A DNA stretch of 55,488 bases from Effusibacillus lacus (GCF_002335525.1 NZ_BDUF01000023.1:1-55488), one strand, 5' to 3'; shown: positions 23,760 through 31,539, counted from the stretch's first letter. The notes: generated from the sequence alone by a model not told the origin. Program-made: numbers and translations.

Positions 23760-24296
23760 ATGAAAAAAAGCTGGTTAGTTTATACAATCTTAACGGTAGG
23801 GTTGACATTTTTGGCTACTCAATCAAGTTTTGCTAGTAACAATGATTCCACTAAAACTAAGATTGATATCAAACGGCAACATACAGAATTAAAATCTAAA
23901 TCATTAGCAGAAGTTCAGGCTGAAGTACCCTTCTCAATAATAGCTCCGAGTGACTTGCCTTATGGTTTGGTTCTTAAAGAAGTAGTCGTTTCCCACCCTC
24001 CAACTGGGATTAATAATCCAAAATTAGCCCGTGCTATTTTAACGTTCGCTTCTCCTGATAAGAAAAATATACTGCAAGTTTGGGAAGGAAAAGCGACAAA
24101 CACCATCAAAGGCAAAGGAATTAAAAATAAAAAACTTGCTATAAATAATAAGGGTGCGGAATATGTTTTGACCGACAAAATTGCAGCTATTTCCTGGTCG
24201 AAAGGAGATGTAAATTTCTTCGCGATAACCAATCCAAACAGCGATATTTCCTCCGAAGAAACGCTGGTTCAAATTGCGAAACTTTTTAAGCAGTGA
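23760..24296 (+). CDS. secreted DUF4367-like protein
   Basis: The 178-residue product begins with a signal peptide (MKKSWLVYTILTVGLTFLATQSSFAS). The mature part contains VPFSIIAPSDLPYGLVLKEVVV and ends in a segment with IAAISWSKGDVNFFAIT and SSEETLVQIAKLF. The pattern of a small beta domain starting with xPFxIxxPSxLP and ending in xEExLVxIAxxF is shared with the next gene and resembles DUF4367 domains. The function is unknown. The ATG follows GGAGGG. It lies between a secreted protein and its own lipoprotein paralogue, downstream of the ComA box. Confidence 0.75.
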   Translation: MKKSWLVYTILTVGLTFLATQSSFASNNDSTKTKIDIKRQHTELKSKSLAEVQAEVPFSIIAPSDLPYGLVLKEVVVSHPPTGINNPKLARAILTFASPDKKNILQVWEGKATNTIKGKGIKNKKLAINNKGAEYVLTDKIAAISWSKGDVNFFAITNPNSDISSEETLVQIAKLFKQ

Positions 24297-24315
24297 ATAA
24301 CGGTGAGGTGACCCG

Positions 24316-24810
24316 ATGAGGTTAAAAATGCTGCCTGTCGCTCTGATTATATCGGTGGCATTGTTTACAGGGTGTACAAGTCAACCAACGCAAGTGGATG
24401 TTCCACCAAATAATTCGTTGTTGAAACAAGCACAAGATCAATTACCCTTTAAAATCGTAATGCCTAGTTCATTGCCACACGATATGGAACTTAAAGAGGT
24501 GTTGGTGGGTGTAGACCCCAACACTGGCAAACCTAATTCTGTCAATTTGTCCTTTGCTTCTGCAGATAACAAATATATTTTTGATGTGCGTGAGGAAAAA
24601 GGAGATAAATTAAGACATTTAGGTTGGCCATCTGACAAATCGGAAAAAGAAGTAACATTAAACAATTCAAATGCTAAATTTAGGAAGGATGAAAAGCTCG
24701 CGATTATACACTGGACCAATGGTGAGATCCTATTTACTGTGCAAGTTGGAGCAGGTAGTGATCTGGCATCCGAAGAAGCATTAGTGGAGATTGCTAATAG
24801 GTTTAAATGA
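24316..24810 (+). CDS. lipoprotein, paralogue of the preceding gene
   Basis: The 164-residue product has a lipoprotein signal ending in LFTGC, so the cysteine at about residue 20 would be lipidated and the protein anchored outside the membrane. The mature part matches the preceding protein in order and spacing: LPFKIVMPSSLPHDMELKEVLV, NSVNLSFASADNKYIFDV, LAIIHWTNGEILFTVQVG and ASEEALVEIANRF. The pair probably arose by duplication, one soluble and one anchored. The start at 24316 is preceded by GGTGAGGTG. The function is unknown. Confidence 0.75.
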   Translation: MRLKMLPVALIISVALFTGCTSQPTQVDVPPNNSLLKQAQDQLPFKIVMPSSLPHDMELKEVLVGVDPNTGKPNSVNLSFASADNKYIFDVREEKGDKLRHLGWPSDKSEKEVTLNNSNAKFRKDEKLAIIHWTNGEILFTVQVGAGSDLASEEALVEIANRFK

Positions 24811-24956
24811 AAGCGATAAGACATCATGCAACATCCAGACAGGTAAGCACTGTACAAACCGATACTTTCACAGCAAACATATAAGTAAAACGATAAAATG
24901 GAACTGAGTGTATTTGAACATTCAGTTCCTATCACATTTAGGGGAGGATTTTATTC

Positions 24957-25145
24957 TTGAGGAACGTTATCCTTTTTATTTTATTCTGTAGTATATTTTT
25001 CGTTTTTTTCAAAATAGCACAATGGATATTCAATACATTCTTTGGCATTTCTCCATTGGTTGCAGTAATACAAATTATTGTACTGTTTGTGATGTTTATT
25101 GTAACACTTTTGCTTACGCATTATTTAGGAAGATGGGTAAAATAA
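24957..25145 (+). CDS. small two-helix membrane protein
   Basis: The 62-residue product starts with TTG eight bases after GGGGAGGA. It consists almost wholly of two hydrophobic helices (about residues 3-25 and 32-57) with a short basic C-terminus (LGRWVK). There is no similarity I can name. It belongs to the A+T-rich gene run downstream of the comA-like gene. Confidence 0.6.
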   Translation: MRNVILFILFCSIFFVFFKIAQWIFNTFFGISPLVAVIQIIVLFVMFIVTLLLTHYLGRWVK

Positions 25146-25168
25146 GATTTTTCTTGGAGATATATATT

Positions 25169-25455
25169 ATGATACACTTCAAACCGTTTTTGTTTATCTT
25201 TGTTTTCCTGTTGTTAGCTGGTTGTGTGAATAGTACGGATACAGCTGTTGTCCGGAATCTAGAGTTAAGCAAAAACTTATGACATGGGAAGAAAATGTTC
25301 ACTTATTTGTCATCGAAAAAGATCATGTGAAAGAGTTTACTGTCCTTAATTCCAAGTTCACAACAAAAGATGGAAAGGTCATAAAGATAGAGTACCCCCT
25401 TAAGTTAAAAATAGAAAAAACTACTGAGCATCGCCCCTTTGTTCTTTCGAATTAA
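25169..25455 (+). pseudogene. frameshifted small lipoprotein gene
   Basis: The first frame (25169-25282) encodes a lipoprotein signal, MIHFKPFLFIFVFLLLAGC, and about 18 more residues before a TGA. The second frame starts with an ATG overlapping that stop (25279). It runs 58 codons (EENVHLFVIEKDHVKEFTVL...), to a TAA at 25453-25455. The second part looks like the missing body of the lipoprotein, so one frameshift near 25279 would restore a single protein of about 95 residues. The alternative is two overlapping genes joined by ATGA. The first reading seems likelier, because the first frame alone has no mature domain and the second lacks its own ribosome-binding site. Confidence 0.5.
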
Positions 25456-25535
25456 AGCTCGTTTGAATCTGAAGACTGGTTGGTGTCAACAAATGAACCC
25501 AGGTTTTTCATTTTGGGCTTCTTCTATTTGGAGTT

Positions 25536-25721
25536 TTGCTGAGCGGGATGGTGGTGACAGGTAAGTACTTCTTTTGGGGAATCATCGTTTTGTCGATATT
25601 AGGACTCGTGTTTGCGTTCAATGGGGAGAAGAACTTTTTACGAACGACGGGATTAATTTGGCATTCGGTATTTATTGTTCTTTGGCTGCTTTTTCTCGTA
25701 TGGGCTCTCATTGCCTCTTAG
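25536..25721 (+). CDS. small membrane protein, 5' end uncertain
   Basis: From a TTG at 25536 the frame gives 61 residues with two membrane helices (FFWGIIVLSILGLVFAF and HSVFIVLWLLFLVWALIAS). The frame is open further upstream to a TGA at 25494 and would add another hydrophobic stretch (VFHFGLLLFGVLLSG). That stretch could be reached from the ATG at 25493 only by a frameshift. Either the start is TTG/ATG at 25536-25550 with a poor ribosome-binding site, or the gene is damaged at its start. No family is recognised. Confidence 0.45.
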   Translation: MLSGMVVTGKYFFWGIIVLSILGLVFAFNGEKNFLRTTGLIWHSVFIVLWLLFLVWALIAS

Positions 25722-25762
25722 ATTGATTACAGAATAAAACATACTTCAACAAGGTGGGTATT

Positions 25763-25996
25763 ATGAAAACAATACTCTTATTTTTATTAGAGATAGCGCG
25801 GATTGTTCTGGTCTTTTTTATTGTTTATGTTTTGGTTGGTCTGTTTTTTAGACGCTTTTACGTAGAAGATAATTTTTCTGAGTATATGAAAGTCTGGTAT
25901 ATTCACTTCTTTGTTGCATTCGTAATGACTTTTGTCTGGTACCGCCTTAAAGGAATATATACCGGTTGGTTTCGAAAAGTGGGAGGGGAGAAATAA
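25763..25996 (+). CDS. small two-helix membrane protein
   Basis: The 77-residue product starts with ATG shortly after AAGGTGGG. It has a hydrophobic helix (about 3-28, ILLFLLEIARIVLVFFIVYVLV), a short loop (RRFYVEDNFSEYMKVW), a second helix (YIHFFVAFVMTFVW) and a basic tail. No family is recognised. Its TAA overlaps the next ATG as TAATG, so the two are coupled. Confidence 0.6.
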   Translation: MKTILLFLLEIARIVLVFFIVYVLVGLFFRRFYVEDNFSEYMKVWYIHFFVAFVMTFVWYRLKGIYTGWFRKVGGEK

Positions 25997-26178
25997 TGGA
26001 ACAGCACGATCTCCAGAATCTAATGCAACGAGTAGCGGAGTTAGAAAAGAAAGTTGATATGCTATCGAAACAGCAATACTCAAAAGGGGAATTCTGGTAT
26101 GACTTTTGGAAGGCGTTCTTTGTTGTTTACATTGGATTACACTCTATTGCCGTAATTTATATTCTTCTACAGCAGTAA
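25996..26178 (+). CDS. coiled-coil plus membrane-anchor small protein
   Basis: The 60-residue product starts with ATG after GGGAGGGGAG. Residues 5-30 (LQNLMQRVAELEKKVDMLSKQ) have the heptad spacing of a short coiled coil. A C-terminal membrane helix follows (FFVVYIGLHSIAVIYILLQ). Proteins of this shape can scaffold or regulate a membrane partner, and the coupled gene before it encodes a possible one. No function is known to me. It is the last gene of the A+T-rich island. Confidence 0.6.
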   Translation: MEQHDLQNLMQRVAELEKKVDMLSKQQYSKGEFWYDFWKAFFVVYIGLHSIAVIYILLQQ

Positions 26179-26188
26179 AAGCGAGTAC

Positions 26189-26227
26189 AAATGTGACCTT
26201 CCTTTTTCACATGGATGAGTCACATTT
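26189..26227 (+). terminator. hairpin at the end of the island
   Basis: AAATGTGAC (26189-26197) pairs perfectly with GTCACATTT (26219-26227) across a 21-base loop. The tail is not a clean T-run, so termination may be weak. Confidence 0.4.
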
Positions 26228-26275
26228 ATCATTTCAACTCTGTGAAGCCCTTCCAAGTAACCCCTTTCAAGCAAA

Positions 26276-26304
26276 TTGCTAGATCAAACAGCTTGCTGTA
26301 TAAT
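26276..26304 (+). promoter_or_regulatory. speEB promoter
   Basis: TTGCTA (26276-26281) and a perfect TATAAT (26299-26304) are 17 bp apart, about 90 bases before speE. Confidence 0.7.
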
Positions 26305-26398
26305 GATCTTTTGTTGCAGGAGAAAAGTGGATCAATTGGATAAGTTGCACAACACAGAGGAAACCTGTAAAAAGCGATGATGATTGGGGGAAAGCACC

Positions 26399-27232
26399 AT
26401 GGAACTTTGGTATACGGAGAAGCAGACGGAGAACTTTGGCATCACTGCCAAGGTTAAGAAAAGCCTGCACGAGGAACAGTCGGAATTCCAGAAGATTGAT
26501 ATGATTGAGACCCTGCAATGGGGCAAAATGCTGGTCCTCGACGGCATGGTCATGACCACCGACAAGGATGAGTTTGTCTATCATGAGATGATTTCCCACG
26601 TAGCGCTTAACACCCATCCGAACCCGAAAAAGGTGCTGGTGGTAGGCGGGGGAGACGGCGGTGCGATCCGTGAAATCGTCAAGCATCCGAGTGTGGAAAA
26701 AGCGGTTCTCGCCGAAATCGACGGTCGTGTTATAGAAGTGTCAAAGCAATACCTGCCGCAGATTGCCAGCGAGCTGACCGGCAATCCGAAGGTGGATGTG
26801 CAGGTGATCGACGGCATCAAGCATGTGATGGAGCACAAGAACGAGTATGACATCATTCTCGTGGATTCCACCGAGCCGGTCGGTCCGGCTGTGGGCCTGT
26901 TTGCAAAGGACTTTTACCAGGGCATCTATGAAGCTCTTAAAGAAGACGGCATCATGGTGGCCCAGTCGGAGTCTCCCTGGTTCAACCGGGAACTGATTAC
27001 CAGGGTGTTCAAAGACATTTCATCCATCTTCCCGGTTACCCGGTATTACACCTGTTCGATTCCGACCTATCCGTCGGGGCTCTGGAGCTTTACCATGGGT
27101 TCCAAGAAATACGACCCGCTGGAAGTGGATGAGTCCAAGCTGTTTGATCCGCCGGGCACCAAGTACTATTCGCCGAAGATTCACAAGTCGATTTTCAACT
27201 TGCCGAAGTTTGTGGAAGAACTCTTGAAATAA
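26399..27232 (+). CDS. speE: spermidine synthase (polyamine aminopropyltransferase)
   Basis: The 277-residue product transfers the aminopropyl group of decarboxylated S-adenosylmethionine to putrescine. Visible features are the N-terminal beta domain ([19 protein letters not shown]), the nucleotide-binding GGGDGG (residues 83-88), the acidic AEIDGRVIE and the active-site segment [12 protein letters not shown]. subtilis SpeE has almost the same length and the same start. The ATG at 26399 follows GGGGGAAAG. It is followed 18 bases later by speB, the same order as in Bacillus. The base composition returns to the core value here. Confidence 0.96.
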   Translation: MELWYTEKQTENFGITAKVKKSLHEEQSEFQKIDMIETLQWGKMLVLDGMVMTTDKDEFVYHEMISHVALNTHPNPKKVLVVGGGDGGAIREIVKHPSVEKAVLAEIDGRVIEVSKQYLPQIASELTGNPKVDVQVIDGIKHVMEHKNEYDIILVDSTEPVGPAVGLFAKDFYQGIYEALKEDGIMVAQSESPWFNRELITRVFKDISSIFPVTRYYTCSIPTYPSGLWSFTMGSKKYDPLEVDESKLFDPPGTKYYSPKIHKSIFNLPKFVEELLK

Positions 27233-27250
27233 CCGTTTGGGGGCGGAAAA

Positions 27251-28138
27251 ATGGCACTTCACCCAATGAAGTTTGACCCAGCCTACACAGGCAACGAGTT
27301 TATTGGCGCCACTCAAGATTATGAGGGTGCACAAGTGGTGATTTACGGGATGCCGATGGACTGGACCGTATCCTTCCGAAGCGGCACACGCCTCGGTCCG
27401 GCACGAGTCCGGGAAGTGTCCATCGGACTTGAAGAATACAGCCCTTATCTGGACAAGCATCTGGAAGATGTGAAGTATTTTGATGCGGGGGACATTCCGC
27501 TTGCCTTTGGAAATCCGGGGCGTTCCCTGGAACAAATTGAGGAGTTTGTGGACAAGATCGTCGCAGACGGCAAGTTCCCGCTGGGCATTGGCGGGGAGCA
27601 CCTGGTCACCTACTCTCCGCTGAAGGCGCTGCACAAGAAGTATCCGGACCTGGTCGTGGTGCAACTGGACGCTCATGCCGACCTGCGGGAACAATATGAA
27701 GGGGAACCGCTTTCCCACTCGGCTGTCATCCGTCTGGCAGCGAGGGACTTTCTCAATCCGAAGAATATCTACCAGTTCGGTATCCGCTCAGGTACACGGG
27801 AAGAGTTCAAGTGGGGCCGGGAGAACACCAACTTTTACCCGTTCAAGGTGCTGGAACCGCTGAAGAAAGTCCTGCCGGAGCTGCAAGGACGTCCCGTCTA
27901 TGTGACAGTGGACATCGATGTGCTGGACCCCGCCTTTGCGCCCGGCACGGGAACCGCAGAACCGGGAGGCATCACGTCCGCCGAGCTGTTTGAGTCGATC
28001 CATGCCATTGCCGGGGCCGGTATCAACGTGGTTGGATTTGACGTAGTGGAAGTGGCCCCGGGCATTGATCCTTCGGAGTTATCTCAGATTGTGGCCTCGA
28101 AGCTGATTCGGGAAGTGCTGCTGGGGCTAGTGAAATAG
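27251..28138 (+). CDS. speB: agmatinase
   Basis: The 295-residue ureohydrolase splits agmatine to putrescine and urea, feeding SpeE. The binuclear manganese ligands are all visible: H117 in GGEH, the DAHAD motif at 140-144, and DIDVLDP near 222. The substrate segment SHSA follows DAHAD. The ATG is preceded by GGGGGCGG. Arginine decarboxylase (speA) and AdoMet decarboxylase (speD) are not in the window. Confidence 0.95.
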   Translation: MALHPMKFDPAYTGNEFIGATQDYEGAQVVIYGMPMDWTVSFRSGTRLGPARVREVSIGLEEYSPYLDKHLEDVKYFDAGDIPLAFGNPGRSLEQIEEFVDKIVADGKFPLGIGGEHLVTYSPLKALHKKYPDLVVVQLDAHADLREQYEGEPLSHSAVIRLAARDFLNPKNIYQFGIRSGTREEFKWGRENTNFYPFKVLEPLKKVLPELQGRPVYVTVDIDVLDPAFAPGTGTAEPGGITSAELFESIHAIAGAGINVVGFDVVEVAPGIDPSELSQIVASKLIREVLLGLVK

Positions 28139-28155
28139 GTTGACCTCTATAGAGA

Positions 28156-28177
28156 CGGGCTGTCCTGAGACAGCCCG
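28156..28177 (+). terminator. hairpin after speB
   Basis: CGGGCTGTC (28156-28164) pairs perfectly with GACAGCCCG (28169-28177), loop CTGA. There is no T-run, so it is either a weak terminator or an mRNA 3'-end stabiliser. Confidence 0.5.
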
Positions 28178-28195
28178 CTTAGAGTACCCTTTCGA

Positions 28196-28314
28196 AATAT
28201 CGGTGTTTTTCAACGCTATTCTTGTCAAAATCTCTTAAATTAGAGTTGAAAATCATCACTATTTTGAAAACCACCACTTCGATTTCCAAAATAACATTGA
28301 AAATCACCGCAATT
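28196..28314. repeat. cluster D of 25-bp AATA...TATT-like elements (3 copies)
   Basis: 25-bp units lie at 28196-28220 (AATATCGGTG...), 28239-28263 (ATTAGAGTTG...) and 28290-28314 (AATAACATTG...). The first and third are about 80 percent alike once one is inverted, sharing CGGTG, TTTTCAA and the AATA/TATT-type ends. The second and third start 51 bp apart, as in other clusters; the first and second are 43 bp apart. The cluster separates the end of speB from a small convergent gene. Confidence 0.6.
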
Positions 28315-28358
28315 TTTCAAAATGCTTGCCTTTTCCCATATTGGGACAGCCCCACTGT

Positions 28359-28523
28359 TTAATCGGATCGTTTTTTCACGAAGAATTTCGATATTCCTTT
28401 GCGTTGTATCTTGTCATTGGGCTTCACTCTTCCGGTACCCCCGCATCTTCCGCAGGGTACTTCCATCGGCATGGGAAGTGTCAGCTTTAGCTTTCCGGTG
28501 CCGTTGCAGCTGGTGCAAACCAT
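28359..28523 (-). CDS. small DnaJ-type zinc-ribbon protein
   Basis: A 54-residue product is encoded behind AGGAGGGG. It contains two CxxCxGxG units, CTSCNGTG (residues 3-10) and CGRCGGTG (24-31), the repeat that binds zinc in DnaJ. A basic tail follows (RKGISKFFVKKRSD). With two such units it can form one zinc centre, and it may bind RNA or another protein. No separate family name is known to me. It starts 31 bases after the YitT-type gene on the same strand, so the two are probably co-transcribed. Confidence 0.7.
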   Translation of the reverse strand: MVCTSCNGTGKLKLTLPMPMEVPCGRCGGTGRVKPNDKIQRKGISKFFVKKRSD

Positions 28524-28553
28524 TCCAACCCCTCCTGGTGAGATTGTTGAAGG

Positions 28554-29447
28554 CTAATGGATAGAGCGCTTCTTGAAGCGGCCACCCCTGACTTCCGCAA
28601 TGGTGCCGATGGCCAGAAATGCGGAGGGATCTACCTCTTCCACGATCAATTTCAGCTTGGCTTCCTCCAGTCTTGTAATGACGCAGAAGACAACTTTTTT
28701 GTCGTCGCCTGTAAATCCGCCTTCGCCGTTCAAATAGGTGACTCCCCGTCCCAGGCGGGCCAGGATGGTTTCACCGATTTCCTTGTAATTTTCGCTTATG
28801 ATCCAAACCGATTTCGACTCCTGGAAGCCCTCGATTGTGAGATCAATCATTTTAAAGGCAATATAATAAGCGATCAAGGAGTACATGGCCCGGTCCCAGC
28901 CAAATACAAAGCCGGCGCTGCCCAGAATGAAAACGTTGAAGAACATCACGGTTTCGCCAACAGAAAAAGGAGTCTTCTTGTTGATCATGATCGCTACCAT
29001 CTCCGTACCGTCAAGCGATCCTCCGTACCGGATGACCATTCCAACGCCGATTCCCAGGATAATTCCGCCAAACACGGAGGCCAGCAAAGGATCATCCGTC
29101 AGACCTGGCACCGGATGGAGAAGCTGTGTGCCAACGGACATTACAGATACCCCAAGCAATGTGGACAAAGCGAACGTTTTGCCGATCTGATTGTATCCCA
29201 TCAATAAAAAAGGCAGATTCAGAAAGAACAGAAACATCCCAAGGGGCCATCCGGAAAGGTGGGAAAAGATGATGGAAATTCCTACGATTCCCCCATCGAT
29301 GATTTGGTTGGGAACGAGGAAAATTTCGAGTCCGATAGACACTAACACGGCTCCGAGGGTAATGAAGAGGATCCTTTTCAGGTATTTCGTAATCGTTTTG
29401 GTTTTTGTTTGCGGCATTTTGTGGCTTGCTGCCTGAATTCCTTCCAT
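28554..29447 (-). CDS. YitT family membrane protein
   Basis: The 297-residue product has five or six membrane helices in its first 200 residues (LFITLGAVLVSIGLEIFLV, IDGGIVGISIIF, GMFLFFLNLPFLLMG and others). A cytoplasmic C-terminal DUF2179 domain follows (about 215-290: ESKSVWIISENYKEIGETIL, DDKKVVFCVITRLEEAKLK, DPSAFLAIGTIAEVRGG). This is the YitT/DUF161 architecture, common and duplicated in Bacilli. The molecular role is not settled. The ATG follows AAGGAGGG. It is the middle gene of a three-gene unit with two very small proteins. Confidence 0.92.
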   Translation of the reverse strand: MEGIQAASHKMPQTKTKTITKYLKRILFITLGAVLVSIGLEIFLVPNQIIDGGIVGISIIFSHLSGWPLGMFLFFLNLPFLLMGYNQIGKTFALSTLLGVSVMSVGTQLLHPVPGLTDDPLLASVFGGIILGIGVGMVIRYGGSLDGTEMVAIMINKKTPFSVGETVMFFNVFILGSAGFVFGWDRAMYSLIAYYIAFKMIDLTIEGFQESKSVWIISENYKEIGETILARLGRGVTYLNGEGGFTGDDKKVVFCVITRLEEAKLKLIVEEVDPSAFLAIGTIAEVRGGRFKKRSIH

Positions 29448-29485
29448 TCAGTTCCCTCCTTGTTTGAAGGATCGGATCTGGGCCG

Positions 29486-29665
29486 TCACTTGAACTCCCG
29501 GAAAAGCTCCTCGATGACCATATCGATCGCGAACAGTTGTCCTTTGAGAAAATCAAGCTGGTTCGCATACTCCGGTTCTTTCAATTTGTTTTGCAGGATC
29601 GATCGTCTGATCTGAAGGCGTTCGACGAACGATTGGATCTTTTCTTTCCGGTATGTCATGGCCAT
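29486..29665 (-). CDS. small conserved-looking helical protein upstream of yitT
   Basis: A 59-residue frame starts at ATG 29663-29665 (a second ATG is two codons later). It encodes a charged, apparently all-helical protein: MTYRKEKIQSFVERLQIRRS, then KLKEPEYANQLDFLKGQLFAIDMVIEELFREFK. No signal or membrane segment is visible. Ribosome-binding is weak (GGGGATG about ten bases upstream). A good promoter precedes it, and the yitT-like gene follows after 38 bases, so it is probably the first gene of that operon. The function is unknown. Confidence 0.6.
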   Translation of the reverse strand: MAMTYRKEKIQSFVERLQIRRSILQNKLKEPEYANQLDFLKGQLFAIDMVIEELFREFK

Positions 29666-29710
29666 ATTCCCATTTCATCCCCTATCGCGAGAGGAATACT
29701 TTTGTATACG

Positions 29711-29739
29711 ATTGTATACCGACTCTGTCATGGAATCAA
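29711..29739 (-). promoter_or_regulatory. promoter of the yitT operon
   Basis: On the minus strand TTGATT (complement of 29734-29739) and TACAAT (complement of 29711-29716) are 17 bp apart. The -10 region is part of a direct repeat of TTGTATAC (29703-29710 and 29713-29720 region), which could be a regulator site. Confidence 0.5.
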
Positions 29740-29811
29740 GAAAGACCTGCGATTTGCAAGCGCATAACGTACCGCAGTCGGGATTTGCAGGTGGGTTGGA
29801 TTTACCGATAG

Positions 29812-29868
29812 TTTACAAACCTTTCATTTTCTCTTCATACTCTTGCATTACTCTGAAAATGTTCTAAT
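29812..29868 (+). promoter_or_regulatory. Pho-box-like array and -10 of the 5'-nucleotidase gene
   Basis: TTTACA (29812), TTCATT (29823), TTCATA (29834) and GCATTA (29845) are four hexamers at exact 11-bp steps, the arrangement bound by PhoP in Bacillus (TTAACA-like repeats separated by about 5 bp). TCTAAT at 29863-29868 can serve as -10, with the array in place of a -35. The fourth repeat is poor. Confidence 0.55.
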
Positions 29869-29892
29869 AGAATGTTTTTGGGAGGGGATCGT

Positions 29893-31539
29893 ATGGGGAA
29901 ATCAACAATCTGGCGCAAACTTCGAAAAGCCATACCTGTTACGGGATTGGCAGCCGTATTGGCAGTCAGCCCTGTTGCCGCGGCAAACCCGGAATTATCC
30001 GCAGCAGCTGCAGATGCGGAAGCTGTTAAAAGCCAGAACATTCAGGTACAAATTCTGGGAATCAACGATTTTCACGGACAGTTGAACGTGACCCGCAAAG
30101 TCGGGGGGAAAGATGTGGGTCGTGCCGATTATCTGGCAACTTATCTGAAGGAAAGGGAAGCTACAAACAAAAACACATTGCTGGTACATGCCGGTGACGT
30201 GGTTGGTGCCAGTGCTCCGGTATCCTCTTTGCTGCAGGATGAACCGACAATTGAAATTCTCAACGAACTGGGGTTCGATCTTGGAGTGCCCGGCAATCAT
30301 GAGTTTGACGAGGGCGTAGACGAGATGATGCGCCTGATTTACGGCGGCTATCACCCGAAGACCGGAAAATTTAAAGGGGCCAAGTTTCCGTATGTGCTTG
30401 CCAATGTGGTAGACAAGAGCACCAACGAGCCCATTCTGCCGCCGTTCCATGTGCAGGTGGTAAACGGGGTGAAGATCGGCTTCATCGGGGTGGTTCTGTC
30501 TGACACGCCCAGCATTGTGATCCCCAGCGGAGTCAAGGATGTGCAGTTTACAGACGAAGCGGAAGCCATCAACAAATATGCGAAACTCCTGAAAAATAAG
30601 GGTGTTAAGTCGATCATCGTCCTGGCCCATAATCCGGGAACCTCCAGACAGGACGGCAGCAATCCGACTGGTGAAGCGGTCGAGATTGCCAACGCCATCG
30701 ACGATGAAGTGGATGTGATCTTTGCCGGCCACAGCCATCAATTTATGAACGCCGTGGTGGATGGCAAACTGATCGTCCAGTCTTATGCTTACGGAACGGC
30801 ATTCTCTGACGTGGATCTTGAAATTGACAAGAAAACCGGGGATATCGTCTCCAAGAAAACGGAAATCGTCACCACGTTCCACGAAGGCAAGACACCTGAC
30901 CCTGCAATCAAGGCGATGATTGAAAAGTATGAAGCCCAAGTGGCTCCGATTGTCAACGAGGTGGTGGGAACCGCAGCTGACGATCTGCCATATGATGACC
31001 GTTACGAGAAAGAAGTTGCCATCGGCAACCTGATTGCGGACGCCCAACGGGCCACGATGAAGACGGACTTCTCGTTCATGAACCCGGGAGGCATCCGAAC
31101 AAGCATCGACAAGGGAGAAGTCACCTGGGGCGAACTCTACACCGTTCAACCCTTCAACAACGATCTGGTCAAGATGACCCTTACCGGCGAACAAATTCGC
31201 AAACTGCTGGAACAGCAGTGGTATACAAAGACAGACGGATCCATTGGCTTGAGAACCTTGCAAATCTCCGGTCTGAAATATACAAGAGACAAAGCAGCCA
31301 GAAAGATTCTTGACATCACGCTCCCGGACGGGACTCCGATTGACCCGAAAGCAACTTATACGGTCACGGTCAACAGCTTCCTGGCTGACGGGGGAGACAA
31401 CTTCACCGTTCTGAAAGAGGGTCAGAACAGGGAAGTGGGGCCGACAGATATCGACGCTCTTGTCAATTATATCAAGCAATTGACGCAGCCCTTCTCGGCT
31501 GCAGTAGAGGGCCGGATTACGGAAGTTGCGGCACCGTAA
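29893..31539 (+). CDS. secreted 5'-nucleotidase / 2',3'-cyclic phosphodiesterase
   Basis: The 548-residue product starts with a signal peptide (about residues 1-40, ending VSPVAAANPE). A calcineurin-like metallophosphatase domain follows (INDFHGQL, HAGDVVGAS, PGNHEFDEG, AHNPG, AGHSHQ). The 5'-nucleotidase C-terminal domain (about 355-520) has MNPGGIR, VQPFNNDL and DGGDNF. Such enzymes dephosphorylate nucleotides outside the cell to salvage phosphate and nucleosides. I chose ATG 29893, six bases after GGGAGGGGAT; an earlier in-frame start lacks a ribosome-binding site. There is no LPxTG or SLH anchor, so it is probably released or wall-associated. The Pho-box-like array suggests induction by phosphate starvation. 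Confidence 0.93.
   Translation: MGKSTIWRKLRKAIPVTGLAAVLAVSPVAAANPELSAAAADAEAVKSQNIQVQILGINDFHGQLNVTRKVGGKDVGRADYLATYLKEREATNKNTLLVHAGDVVGASAPVSSLLQDEPTIEILNELGFDLGVPGNHEFDEGVDEMMRLIYGGYHPKTGKFKGAKFPYVLANVVDKSTNEPILPPFHVQVVNGVKIGFIGVVLSDTPSIVIPSGVKDVQFTDEAEAINKYAKLLKNKGVKSIIVLAHNPGTSRQDGSNPTGEAVEIANAIDDEVDVIFAGHSHQFMNAVVDGKLIVQSYAYGTAFSDVDLEIDKKTGDIVSKKTEIVTTFHEGKTPDPAIKAMIEKYEAQVAPIVNEVVGTAADDLPYDDRYEKEVAIGNLIADAQRATMKTDFSFMNPGGIRTSIDKGEVTWGELYTVQPFNNDLVKMTLTGEQIRKLLEQQWYTKTDGSIGLRTLQISGLKYTRDKAARKILDITLPDGTPIDPKATYTVTVNSFLADGGDNFTVLKEGQNREVGPTDIDALVNYIKQLTQPFSAAVEGRITEVAAP

Noticed and set aside
26189-26227. One more 25-bp AATA...TATT element
   Set aside because: The ends and length do not fit; it is a plain hairpin at an operon end.
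28322-28564. Plus-strand 80-codon frame rich in Phe, Arg and Cys
   Set aside because: It is the antisense of the small zinc-ribbon gene, which has a strong ribosome-binding site and a clear CxxCxGxG pattern.
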